From Sordariomycetes sp. S80-01Y (Eukaryota; Ascomycota; Sordariomycetes): a DNA stretch of 64,000 nt. Shown here one piece after another: positions 21,933 through 32,829 of this stretch (position 1 is its first letter; the number at the start of each line of letters is the position of its first letter). The notes under the pieces are model-generated. The model made no database searches and was not told the DNA's origin. It saw nothing but the letters and a program-made list of their open reading frames with translations. The stretch is from contig JAXQJY010000030.1 of the NCBI GenBank assembly GCA_037042185.1, forward strand, positions 1,054,001 through 1,118,000, read 5' to 3'. The position numbers were made by a program, and so were the translations under genes.

Positions 21933-23733
21933 TCATTGGAAATACCCCTGAGCATAAGGATTGTCGTGGGGCAGGGTCGACTGCTGCGGCAGCGCCAAGG
22001 TCTGCTGCATCCCCTGGACTTTGTTGGTGCCGTTGTAGTAGTCCTCGACGGATGTGTTCGAAGACTGAGACGTTCCATTCAGGTCGTCAGATACGTACGA
22101 AGAAGAGTAGTCCGATCCGGGCTGGTAGATCTGGCCCAGGTTCGGTTCATCGTTATTCAAGAGGTTCCAGTCGAATCCATCAGACTGTGCGAAAGTCGCG
22201 GAGTCGAAGCCATCCAAGAAAGTGAATGAATCGAACAACTGCGAAGGATCAAGGCCAGGTGGCATGACGAAGCTTGACTTGTCATGTCCTTCGCCTTTGC
22301 ACATTTCCGAGTATTCAGGGTCTGTCTGGAAAATGCGCTGGACGGATTCCGCAACAGACGGGATGCGGGCCAGAACGTGGCTCCTGATCTCAGGCTGCAG
22401 ACCTTGAAGCTTTCTGTCGAGTTCCGTTTCAAAAAGCGACCGAACGACATTGAGGACATGCCTGCGCCACGCATCGAGATAAGGCCCGTACTTTGAATTC
22501 GAGGTGTGGCCCTCACGCCAAGTTGTACCCCCTGAAACGCCCATGTCTGCACAGTTGTCAATGATGGCTCGGCGTAGCATCCACAGTCGACTTACACGGG
22601 GAAGGGAGATGAGGAGATTTGGGGTCCTCCTCTTCGAAGAGAATGCAGTACCACCCCATCCACTTTTCGTGACCGGGACCGTTGCGCGCCTTCTTCAACT
22701 GGTCCGCCTGTTCCTTGTTGAAGCCGTCGGCGAGGTTCCTGGCAGTGTTACGAGGGGCCTCTTTGATCCTGCAGGCTTTATCTGCCCGCTGATGCTTGAC
22801 CAGCAGATTCTCCTTTGCGAACGATTCGAGACAGCGTGCGCACGAGAACTCTGGCAACTTATGACAGCGATTCAGGTGCTCCCTATCCACGTTAGATCCG
22901 GGTCCCACACGTACTCACTTCAGAACTTACTTGAGTCTATGTAGTTCATACCATCCCGGGCCCATGCACGTGCGCTTCTGTCCAAAGATATCTGGGGCGT
23001 ACTTATAGTAAGGACACGCGTACATTAGTTTTGCCTCTGGTATAGTCTTTGAGCGCTTGTTGTTGTCGTTTCGTCGATCATCGCCCTCATCCTGGTCATC
23101 GCCGCTGTCTTCGTCGTCATCCCTCTGACAGGGCCTCCTCTTCTTCCCAATGCTCTGTATTTTGGACGAGATTTCGCCCTTCTTGCAAGCCGAGCTCTTT
23201 GGAGAGGCCCGCGAAGAGGAAGAGGAAGGGTTGCACCCTTCCCCATCGCAGGGCTCTTCAAAGGGTTCGAGCTTCCTATCAATACATTCGGCGATGATAG
23301 CCATAAATTTGTCTACAACTGCCTTCTTCTGTTTTCCGAATTTAGCTTGAAGATGCGCGTTCCAGTACGCTGTGGTGTCTGCGGCGGAACTGGGGTCCAG
23401 CGGCTGCTGGTTACTGCTCGGAGAAGCCTCGCGCTTCGAGCCGTCTTTCGCTTTATTGTGACTATTCGACATCAGTCAGAGAGCACAGTTTTGGCTTGTT
23501 CCCATATCCTTACCTCTTGGAGTGGTCGCCCTTGCTAGGAATCACCTCCGTTGACAGGACGCGAGCAGCGCTCTTGTGACCGCTGATTGATGGTGTCTTT
23601 TCCCATTCAGTTAGCACGAGTCCAAGATAATATCCAGCAGATGGCATACCTTGGCTGAGCCGCGAGTGGGCTTGGACTTGGCGATGGACTCACAAGGCTT
23701 CTTCTCTTGCGAGGACTTGCGGGCCGTCGACAT
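21933..23733 (-). CDS. Fungal C2H2-like zinc-finger protein, unknown role
   Basis: Five exons: 23733-23650, 23596-23514, 23461-22931, 22882-22596 and 22546-21933. All phases agree, giving 532 residues; introns are 48-53 bp. Residues 1-200 are basic and Ser-rich with an acidic Asp run. The core has ACPYYKY...C...GPGWYELHRLKEHLNRCH, giving Cys205, Cys221, His235 and His240 (C-x15-C-x13-H-x4-H). A second CxxCLESF...LLVKHQR segment follows. This pattern defines a Pezizomycotina-specific, poorly studied family. The C-terminal 200 residues include a helical block and a Gln/Asn/Asp/Tyr-rich tail that could act in transcription. DNA binding is inferred only. Confidence 0.72.
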
Positions 23734-25443
23734 ATCCGCAATTCTGAGATAGAATAAGGGACGAAGGGGATGAGGAGGCACTCCTTTCGGGGGCCAAGCA
23801 GATTTTTGCCAGATGGTTCTATAACAGTAGTTCGCTCTTCGTTGTGAAGAATAGGCTTGGGGCTCTTGCGAAAACCGTAAGACGTTTACCAAAGATGGCA
23901 TCCTCTGAACTTATGCCTTAGTGCATTCTTGGGCCAGCAAGGGAGGGTAAGCGAACAAAGAGCGACCGGTGATCGCCAGATGGAGCTCTTGACGAGAAGA
24001 TAATCGGGCGCCTGCTGGCTCTGATGCATTGAAGCCCAGCAAGCCTGATGGAGCCGGAGACGGACGAGTCGTTTATATACACGTCAAAACACTGTGGAGG
24101 AGATGGAGAGAATTTGTCACGCAAGAGCGCATGGGCGAGCGAAGTATGCTCTGCAGCGGGATCATTATGCAGTCCCGGGAGTCTGGTCGCCTCACTTTCG
24201 TGGGGGACGACGCCGCTTCCTGATTGCGAACCACGTCGTCCCCCGCACACTTGAGGAGGAGAGGCCAATGGACGGTTGCGATCGTCGCCGAGTTTATCGT
24301 AGACACTTTCGCGCATTCTCGAAGCGGCCGAGACGCCATTGAGTGCGCATTTGCGCAGTTCATGTTCCATGTTGTTCCGGAGACGAGAGTTCGAGGCTCA
24401 CCTGCTTGTCCTGGCTGCTCGACCTGGTGAGCGTTGACGATCGTGGCCGAGTACACCTCCGTGCCATAGAAACATTCAAACTGGTCTAAGGCATGAAGCA
24501 GACTTTCGTCAGAGTCAATTGATTGACAATACCGCAGCTGGTCCTTCCTTTTGGCAGTTGACGACTTGCTTACTGTCTGGCTGGATTCGAACGACGCGCC
24601 TCAACCCTCGATCGCGTAGAGCGTCTCCGTGTCGTGCCCTCCAACCCTCCGTGGCGCACAAATACCTTCTCTCGGTCAACCTGCTTCGCCCGATTCGCCC
24701 CTCAGGCGTGCGCACGTTCCGTATCGTCCACGGACATGTTTGCCGTCCTGGCTGTATCCCTCATTGGGCCGCACGCTCTGCACAAAGTGCAGTGCAGGTC
24801 GAGCTGAGGTGGTCACTTGACGCACACGCGGGCGCATGCTGACGGGACGCGGAATGAGCTGGCATGCGATCAGTGGAGGATCGATGCGCGCAAGCAGCAG
24901 CAGAATTGCGGAGGGCGAGACACGGGGAGGACAGGTGGAGGTTGTGGGAAAGAAGAGGTTGCTTCAGATTGATGTCGAGCGCCGCGGCATCTGGTTGAGC
25001 CAGGCAGGGCTAGGAAGGCCAAGCTGGACGACCTACCCTGCGGCACCTCAGGAGATGGCTTTGTCTCGGAAGCTACACCCCAATGCCCTTGAAAGCGCAG
25101 AGAAAGAAAAGGGGAGGATTCAGATTGTTATATTGTTTCGAAATGTTGGCAGTGCTAGAGAAGTATAAATGTTTATCCAGTAATAATGGAACTTGGTAGT
25201 CACTGAGCACAACGTAGTTCCAGGTTTCCGTGCTCGTGAAAAAGGGGCAACCTCGACAGGGTGTGGAAATGTAAATCTGCTACTCGTTCCAGCAATCCGC
25301 AGACTGCGCGAGAATAAAAAAAGGCACGAGAAGTAACAAGGTAGCTCTGGAACGCGAAAGGCTCAAAACCGTGACATCCGGAGTGCCCACCAAGCGAGAC
25401 CTGCGTATGTAGTCCGCATGGTCTCCGTCTTTCGTCACCGGAA
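23734..25443. other. Intergenic, 1.7 kb, no convincing gene
   Basis: Contains several 60-150-codon open frames on both strands (for example 23918-24370 minus and 24519-24842 plus). None shows a domain, signal peptide or consistent splice sites. The last ~200 bp is the 5' flank of the initiator tRNA gene. Confidence 0.45.
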
Positions 25444-25566
25444 AGCAATTTGGCGCAGTGGAAGCGCGCCGGGCTCATAACCCGGAGGGTACGTCTCGCA
25501 GAACTCCCAAGTTCGAATCTCGTCTAACAACAACTCTAGTCCTAGGATCGAAACCTAGAATTGCTA
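25444..25566 (+). tRNA. Initiator tRNA-Met (CAT) with a 51-bp insert in the variable loop
   Basis: After removing 25489-25539 the remaining 72 nt fold perfectly as eukaryotic initiator tRNA. Acceptor stem AGCAATT/AATTGCT pairs 7 of 7 with the initiator-specific A1:U72 pair; D stem is GCGC/GCGC; anticodon stem CCGGG/CCCGG has the initiator GGG/CCC pairs; anticodon CAT is at 25476-25478. T arm is CTAGG-ATCGAAA-CCTAG with the initiator AUCGAAA loop; discriminator is A25566. The A box is TGGCGCAGTGG. The insert interrupts the variable loop (AGG^TC), not the usual 37/38 intron site. It begins GTACGT and ends CTAG, with CTAAC at 25524-25528. All stems being intact and a T7 run downstream argue for a live gene, not a relic. 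How the insert is removed is unknown. Confidence 0.9.
25489..25539 (+). other. Intron-like insert within tRNA-iMet
   Basis: 51 bp starting GTACGT and ending TAG, with a CTAAC branch-like motif whose A lies 12 nt before the end. The same donor hexamer is used by both TSC13 introns in this window, and the length matches local protein-gene introns. It also contains GTTCGAATC at 25511-25519, which fits the pol III B-box consensus. Confidence 0.75.
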
Positions 25567-25983
25567 TCTTTTTTTGCTCTCCTGCCTTTTGCGTTTGATC
25601 TATACGTGTTCAATCTTTTTATTCCCGTGAAATGCTGCTAGGAATTCCCTGAATACAGCAATACTATGGGAATTTGCGTTCGCATCTGCGCACTTTGTGG
25701 GCAGAGGATCCTCTCGATGGTGGACCGTTGAAGTGGATGTGACTCACCAGGGGTGGTGGACAGGAGGCTCGTGCGAGTAGCGAGGTTGGCTACACAACCA
25801 CCAAGACCGTCGACGGGTTTGTCTCCGCAAACTTCGAGGTATTGCGGGGATAACTATGAGGAGACGCGTATCTCTTTTGGTATCTTGGTATCATGGTATC
25901 ATATAACCCCAGCGAAGTCCCCCACAATTACAAGGCCCTATCTGGCCGGTATCCCGTCTTCCTACTCGTGTATATTACAACCC
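25567..25983. other. Spacer between tRNA and Zn2Cys6 gene
   Basis: 417 bp holding the tRNA terminator and the 3' region of the minus-strand regulator. A direct TATCTTGG/TATCATGG-like repetition lies near 25880. No gene seen. Confidence 0.4.
25569..25575 (+). terminator. RNA polymerase III terminator (T7)
   Basis: Seven consecutive T residues start 2 bp after the tRNA discriminator base. This is the normal pol III stop signal and supports transcription through the whole interrupted gene. Confidence 0.85.
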
Positions 25984-28456
25984 TCAACCCAGCTCCCACG
26001 AATCACCCCAAAGCTCGTTCAGGTTCAGCCCCAACAGCTCAAGACTAGGGTCGAGGTTGAAAGGCTGTGTCTGATCACCGGGCAGCATCCACGATGCATT
26101 CGGATCAAGAGGCGCAGGTCCCAGATTGGGCGTGAAGCTGAACGGAGTGACAGACTGCCATGATGGTTAGAATTTGAATATGAAGAAGACATAATGGAAG
26201 ACATACCTTGGCTCTGTCTGGCATATCCATGGTTGGCCCGGGCGTGTGTCCCGTGTGAGCAGCCAAAATCATGGGTGGTCCCATCGCACCGACTGGTGTC
26301 TGCGGCGGGGGAATCTGCGTCTCAGACAGCGGCTGTTCTTGATTCGAAAGGAGCTTGTAGTGAAGGTTGACAAAACGCTCGGCAGACGTCGACTTGGCGG
26401 CCTCGGTGGTCTTGGTGCCCAGATGTGCTTCCAACAGACCCAGCGCGGCACACATGATCGAGTAGCCCCAAGGCTCATTGTTTCCGCAGCGCAAAAGGCG
26501 GTCCTCCTTCATGGATATGCACTTCTCGATCAACTTGACAGTATGGTGTGAATTGATCATAATCATGTTCGTCGAGCCGCGCGGTTGCAGCATGGTCACG
26601 CTGCACAGGTTGATCGCGGTCGTCAACGCATCTTCCCTCAGGAAGTTTAGCGCTCTGATGCCCTGGTCATACAGCTTGTCGTGGAGCATGACAATGTCCC
26701 GGGCGGCATTGTAGTAGATGATCTCCGAGTACTGGTACTTGGAGTTCTGCCTGCGCAGCTTGAGGTATGGCTGATGGAGCGGGATGATGTACTGCCGAAG
26801 TTGGACGTGGAGGAGGGTGTACGCAGTGAGGGGGTTCTTCTTCGCCTTGGTGTTGTCGACGTTCATGTCCCAGGAGGGAAGAGCATCGATTTCGTGGGTG
26901 AGGTCGTTGGTGTAGCGGATGACCTGGTCGTAGTCGATCTCGGAGGTCGGTCCAGTCAGGAGTCGACTGAGCTCGAGGCGGAGGGGGAGGCTTTGACGGG
27001 CCAGATGCTGGAAGGAGCAGAACGTATACTCCTTGACCGGCTTGGACGGAGGCAGGATGGTGGTGGTGTCGTCGAAGTCCTCGTCGTCGAGGTTTCGTGG
27101 AGGATTGGTGTCGTAATGCAACTGGCTGAGCAGCGTAGGGAGGCCGTGGTCGAAGGATGCCTGCATGTCGAACTCCTGAACCGTAGCCCAAATACGTCGG
27201 CGCATCTCTTGGTTGTACACGTCAATCTTTCCACCCATGTGGCTGGGCTCACGATGCAACCCAACAGCAATGCCATCCTGAATCAACGCCCCCGATCCTG
27301 TCCAGAAGCGCTTCTTCTTGATGGTGTTGACCCGCTTGCCGAGGTATAGGAGGCAAGCCACTTGGTAGTGTATCAGTCTTCGGTGCTTCTGACTCTGCTG
27401 TGAGTACCAGCTGTCGATAGCCCAGATCCACTTCTCCGCCCAATGCCGCGCATTGGACATCATGCCAATGAACTTGAGGTCGGGATGGGTGTGGACGCAA
27501 CTGGCGACCGCCATCATGGCGAGCACGAGTGCTGTGAAGGCAGCATGGCGTTGTCCTACTCCGGGCTCCCAGAACCGCGCATACTCCTTCTTGAATGTTG
27601 GTATGTGCACTATGCGGTGCACCTGTTCGAACTGATCCAGGTAGACCGACACAAGGGCATCTGTTTCTTCCTTGGTGGGGAGAAGTGCCTCCAGCTCTGG
27701 ATCTGGCTGTTCAAACAGGATGTCCCTCTCCTCCCTTCGGCGCTTGCGGTCTTTGCGGTCATGAACTATGACGGGACGGAGCCACTCATCTGCGGTTTCT
27801 CGCATGAAGGGGCAGAGACCCGTGAGCTCTACAAAGGCCATGCTGGCATTGTGAGGCCCGAAGTATCTCGTCCTGAAGTTCTTGCCCCTGAAGAAGCGCA
27901 GCTCGCCTTGATCAGCCGACATCTGTATCGCTTCCATACACTCCTGCACCTCAGGGCGAGGCTCGTTCGGATCCTGCGTCTCATCCTTCTGAGTCCCCCC
28001 AGGCGAACTGACGGCCGCAATGGTGCTACCGTCCAGCGACCCACCCGGCTTCGTCAACAGATTCTTGAGCTGTGATATTTCTAACTCCAGCTTTCGAATC
28101 CGATCGTGGTCCTGCCGAATGGTGTCCGAATCTCTCGGACTCAGACTGTCACCAATGCCGAACCTCCGCGCGTCGAGCTGAGCAAACGGAGGTGGGACCC
28201 CCGAAGAAGCATTGACTACCTCGCCATTCCTGGATTCGTAGCTGCACCTATCCGGGGTGCCGCTTTTGATGCATCGCTCGCAGGGGAAGCCGCGGTCACA
28301 CGACAGCTTCCGGCGTCGACATTCGAGACAACTCAATCTGACGCGCTGTCTCTTTCTTGCAGGCTGGCCATGATCGCCGCTGGACCCATTCTGGCTGTTG
28401 GCGCCGTCGAGCCCGCCCTCGGACTCCGGCGTCTCACTCCGCGGATGTTCAGCCAT
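25984..28456 (-). CDS. Zn(II)2Cys6 transcription factor with fungal_trans domain
   Basis: Two exons, 28456-26207 and 26154-25984, with a 52-bp intron (GTATGT, TTCTAACC). 806 residues. The ATG at 28456 is the first true ATG; the frame extends upstream only without one. The binuclear cluster is CLECRRRKLSCDRGFPCERC... with C-x2-C-x6-C-x5-C-x2-C-x8-C near residues 43-70. It is followed by a short coiled coil (IRKLELEISQLKNLL) for dimerisation and a middle-homology domain around residues 260-560. The last exon encodes 56 residues ending in a Leu/Trp/Asp-rich amphipathic tail, a plausible activation segment. Nuclear DNA-binding regulator; its targets are not evident from neighbours, which are intergenic. 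Confidence 0.9.
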
Positions 28457-30559
28457 GGTTGGTGGTGAAGGCTTCGGTGATGTTCGGGGCCGCACGTGGC
28501 TGGCCTCGGAGTTACAAGCAATCGACCGAGATGGTGGACAGGTGAGGAATGGGCTTTGGCATGAAAACCTGGGGAAAGCCGGGAGGGGGCTTTTGATGAG
28601 GCTGGTCGGATCAAACGAATGTTCTTTCAGAAATCATTTATCAATCTCATCAGATAATTCCTACGTGGAAGAAGTTTGAGGAGAGTTACTCATTGCGGCT
28701 AATCGCCGAGCGGAAATACGAGCAGAGGAAAGCCCGGTGTTGCTGACTTAGCAGCCGCCTCCGGTGTCGCAACGCTGTTTCCTCACCGAAGGTGAAGGAA
28801 AAGGACCCCAAAGAGGCTGACCTTGAAAGCTGCCCACGTCCGTTGGGCGACTTTCTTTTTCATATACAAGATCAGAGTGCCTCTCTCTTCAGATATCCAA
28901 TGCACCGACTTTACTGATGTTGATATCTCTCCAAGAGTGCAATTCCCGACAGAAATACAACCTGAGCAAACTGCAACTCCTCGGGACCCTGCTCGGACTT
29001 CCGAGCGCGAAAACGCGAAGCGCGACGCGCTTACAAACCCGGCATCATCATCGTCCAAAAGGCCCTTGGTATCCTGGCAGGCGAAGTCGTAGAGGCGGAG
29101 GGCATCGGCTCGCGAGAGGTCAGTTCATGGGCCATCCATTTCCAGGATGACTCAAAGGTGCGACGTCGCTCCAGAGCGTACAGAGGTAGCAGGCCATTCT
29201 GAGGGATGTTCCCAATGCTCCACGGGAGTGAGCGTCTCGCTAACATCGTTGCTGAAAGGTCGCCAGGGTTGTTGCGAAGTCGGCGTGAGCTCTATTGCCG
29301 ACCTCATCGTGCAAGACCAGCTGCGTCGCTCGTCCCCGAGCCAGACACCGCTGCTCCTGGCAAAGGGCGATACATTTTGGAAAAGTTAAAAGTCAAGTAG
29401 AAGCGAGGCTATTGCACCATTTATTATAAGTTCTATGTTTCCCCATTGCACGATATTTTCGCGGAATGACAAAGCACCCACATAGCCAGATTTCGCCAGA
29501 AGCCGGAAGACTGTCGGGCAGACGGAGCTCGTCAATCGCGGCACTCGGGAGTTCCCTGGTCTCCAAAGCCAATCGAGTCGATAATCCTCCGTTTCTGGCG
29601 GGGCTCCCCAGTCTATCCACGTCGACACGTTAATTGCCAGCCTTCGAGCGGGATCGTCAGGTCTATTCTCGTGTGATCGTTCCCACACCACTGCAGTGCT
29701 CAGAAGCACACTGTGAACATTACTACTCTGGAACTGAAGGGTTGCTAGAACCCCACATCAAGCGTGTCGTTGCGGACTCAGTCTGTGAGACTGTTCAAAT
29801 CGTCCATCCATACCGTAGGGTCAGCCATGTCGCCCTATCCGAGCGGCCCAACCAACATCTGGCATAGACCGCTGGTGGAAATACCGTAGGGACAAAGACA
29901 AGCAAATGTGACTTCATGGCCTCGCATCGACTCTGAGGAAGTCTGCAGCACCTGTCAAAGCATACTCAATAAAGCCTATGTTCAGAGTAGCCAACTCGCA
30001 GCCAATGTTTTCCAGAGCTGTACCAAATCCCTTGACCAGATAACATCAGACTTGCCTGAGAAAACTCTGTGACCTTTGCACTCAAAAGCCTCGCGAGGAT
30101 CTCACCATGAGTTTTAGTCACGGGAATGATGAGCCGTAGGTTATGCTGGAGCTGTTGGCTGCAACATCATTCCTCTACCCCTCCGTCAGCGCAAGGGTTA
30201 GGAAGACAAATATATTACTAGCACAACGGGCCGCTGGGTGACCGCAACAGGACGACCGTCTCTTTGATCGGAAGGAGCTGAGACACCGCAGATATTCGCC
30301 GCGGAAGCTTGGATACACGCTGGCATGTTTGTTTGGCCTTTCTGGTCGGCGAACCCAGACTCCGAAGGACTGGGTGACGGACGTCCAACTTGTTTCGAGC
30401 CTCAAGAGCTTAAGTGTAGTCCTGGACGAGGCTCTGAGCAAACTCAAGTGCCCCTCTGCGTGTTCTACGACACTTTAGCCGGCGTCATTGTCACTGATCT
30501 TGCGGACGGAACCATCCAATGAAGTTTGTAAGCAGATGCGGCTTTCCTGGAACATTTTC

Positions 30560-30577
30560 ATGACCAGCGCTGGTCAT
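30560..30577. repeat. 18-bp perfect palindrome
   Basis: ATGACCAGC followed directly by its reverse complement GCTGGTCAT. Reads identically on both strands with no spacer. Confidence 0.7.
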
Positions 30578-30578
30578 A

Positions 30579-30599
30579 GTGTTCACGAAACATGAACAC
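30579..30599. repeat. Inverted repeat with 7-bp arms
   Basis: GTGTTCA and TGAACAC separated by 7 bp, one base after the neighbouring 18-bp palindrome. The pair resembles operator-like dyads, but no adjacent gene is recognised. Confidence 0.65.
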
Positions 30600-31883
30600 G
30601 CATATATGGGCTTGTACCGCAAGATGAGCGAGCCTCAAGCACTGGACTTAAGTCTTAGTATGGTCGATCCGATGTGTTCGAGCTCATTCACACATCGGAG
30701 CTGTGTGATGTTATTTGTGTCTAAACTTTGCTTTTGACCATGGAAAGCTGAGGGTGCTTGTATTACTACGGAGCACTTCACGTCCATTCCGGAACTCCAG
30801 CTGGCTTCTCGTCTTACAAGATGGCAAGCTGGTCGTGGGTTGTGACGCTTGAGTAATCATCCTGGCACGCGGCCGATGCTCAAAACCGAGCACGAGTGCC
30901 GAATCACCGTCTGGGCCTGGAAAATAAGTGCCGATGAGTTTCGAACCGTCACATCGCAAACCAAGGGTGCTCCATGAGATCCAGGCAGATCCACTGCGCA
31001 TTGTCCACTGCTTTGTGCGCGACTGACTCAAGGTAGGGCAGTGTAGTCGCGTTTTCTGGGCGGGCTCTTCGGAGCGCAGCACGCGCATCGGAGATTTTTG
31101 GGGCCCTTGGCACAGGTAGCGTCCCATAGTGTCAGAGATGAGAATGAATAGCACGACACTGGTGAATCGGCCAGATTCTGGGAGAGCATCATAGATTTGG
31201 AAGAAGTGACAAATCATCAAACGCGGGTGGACTGGCCAGGCTTCCCACCAGGGCGGCCAATCACATTACACCATCCTTGGCTGCGACGTCGAGCTGAGAA
31301 AGGGCGACAAGATCTGAATCATGTCGACATAAGAGCCTCGCAAGCAACAACAAAGGAGGAATTGAACGGTAGTTGTTTCATTCCCACCTGCCGCCTCCTC
31401 TCCGGCCTTAGCACCGGCAGGCCCTCGACGCGAGCGTATGCGTATCGTAATAATTGGTACCCTCAGGGTTGTCCGCGTGGAGTCGTGGAGTCGGAGAGAG
31501 GGGCGGGCCGGTGGGCTGCACCAACCATGAGTCCAACAGCAGCGGTGCGCATGATGCTGTGTGTCCGGGATGCCAGGATGCCTCTGTCGCGTTTGGTGCG
31601 GTGAGACGATGCGAAACTTCCCCCACTGCGGCCATGCGCCCGGTGGAGCGGCGCACGAGGGATCGGCTGCGATGCGAGCCTGCGGCCCCCTGTGCTGCAG
31701 TTGATCAGTTACAGTACATCTGAGAAGCAATCATATCGTGAAGGGGCCCTGCCTATATTCGATCCCGCGTCTGCGTGTGTGTAAGTATCATGTAGCTGCT
31801 CGGAGCTCCCGTTCATGAAAACTCTGCTAGTTAAGCTTTCGCTGGCGTCCAGGAGGGCCACAAACGACTCGACGTCTGTCTGG

Positions 31884-31910
31884 CAGCAGCAGCAGCAGCA
31901 GCGGCAGCAG
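31884..31910 (+). repeat. CAG trinucleotide microsatellite
   Basis: Six CAG units, one CGG, then two CAG units. In one frame it encodes a short Gln run inside an otherwise unsupported 231-codon open frame. Confidence 0.8.
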
Positions 31911-32829
31911 CGCACCAGCACCATTGACGGCCAAGACGCCAGGCGACTGTGGAGGACCGCACCGGCGCCAGCACGGGAGACGCAGCGAGTGGCTTGCCCT
32001 GTCTGGGATAACCTTGGGCTGCTGGGTTCCCATCTTGAGCGAGTCTGGGACCAGCCTGTCAGACGGACCCGCCGCGTAAAACTTCCTAGCACCCTCTGGG
32101 GTGCCACCGGGAGTGGCGCCGTGCTTGGGTCCAGGTCAGCGTCGAGTCAACGAGTCAGTCGCAAAGTCTCTGTATTGCACCCCGTTAGTCGGCGAGGGCC
32201 CCTGGCGCGGCATTCAGGGCGCGCCTCGCCCCAAAAGCCGTTAGCCACGTCTGCACGTAACATGATAGCGCGGGGCCCTGGGGCGACTGTCAAACAAATC
32301 CTCGCCAAACCTCCTCCGCTTGGGCGCCCAAATAGCGGACGGAGAGCGAAGGCCCTTCTGGACTTGGGGCGGGCACTACTGACCAAAGACTGGGTCGTCG
32401 TGGTTGGCGTTGGCGTCGGCGTCGGTCAGGGCCCTACGGTTCATACCATGTACGGTAGATCCAGTCCCCCGGACGCGCCAGCGCCTCGGGGGGGCTCAAG
32501 CATTAATTAGCACCGCCGCCGCGGATCGCTCATCTCAGATGCGCAGATGATAATATCTGACATGTTAAGTGCGTCGACCCGCCAGCGATTGGCAGCCCTT
32601 GACCTTGATTAAGTGCAACCTCCTCGCCGGCCATCTCGGTTGCGTCCCGCTCATGTCTCTCGGGGAACCACATCAACTCGTCCACGTATAGGCTGGATCA
32701 GGGAACTCTGGCATTGTGTCGCTGGTCGGCCTGTCTATTCAAACCTTGCCTTGACCTGCTTCGAGGCTGGACCCTGACCTGGCATCTCCTCCGACGAACG
32801 CCTGCCAGCGTTGACGGCTCGTCTTCACG

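Larger units (their letters stand above)
28457..32829. other. Gene-poor interval, 4.4 kb
   Basis: No gene that I can support. Open frames up to 231 codons occur (31815-32510 plus; 30711-31217 minus from its first ATG) but have no domain, signal peptide or splice pattern. Landmarks: two adjacent inverted repeats at 30560-30599 and a CAG microsatellite at 31884-31910. Base composition is not strongly AT-rich, so massive RIP is not indicated. Confidence 0.5.

Noticed and set aside
23918-24370. 150-codon minus-strand open frame
   Set aside because: No recognisable family; several overlapping frames of similar length exist on both strands here, as expected by chance in GC-rich DNA.
24500-24620. 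GATTCGAAC resembling a T-loop, possible second tRNA
   Set aside because: No T stem, acceptor stem or A box can be paired around it on either strand.
28457-28495. Longer N-terminus of the first Zn2Cys6 regulator
   Set aside because: The upstream in-frame codon at 28495 is GTG, not ATG; the ATG at 28456 is the first usable start.
31815-32510. 231-codon plus-strand open frame with Gln run
   Set aside because: True ATG but no domain, no signal peptide, Arg-rich biased composition and no splice support; kept only as an observation on the interval.
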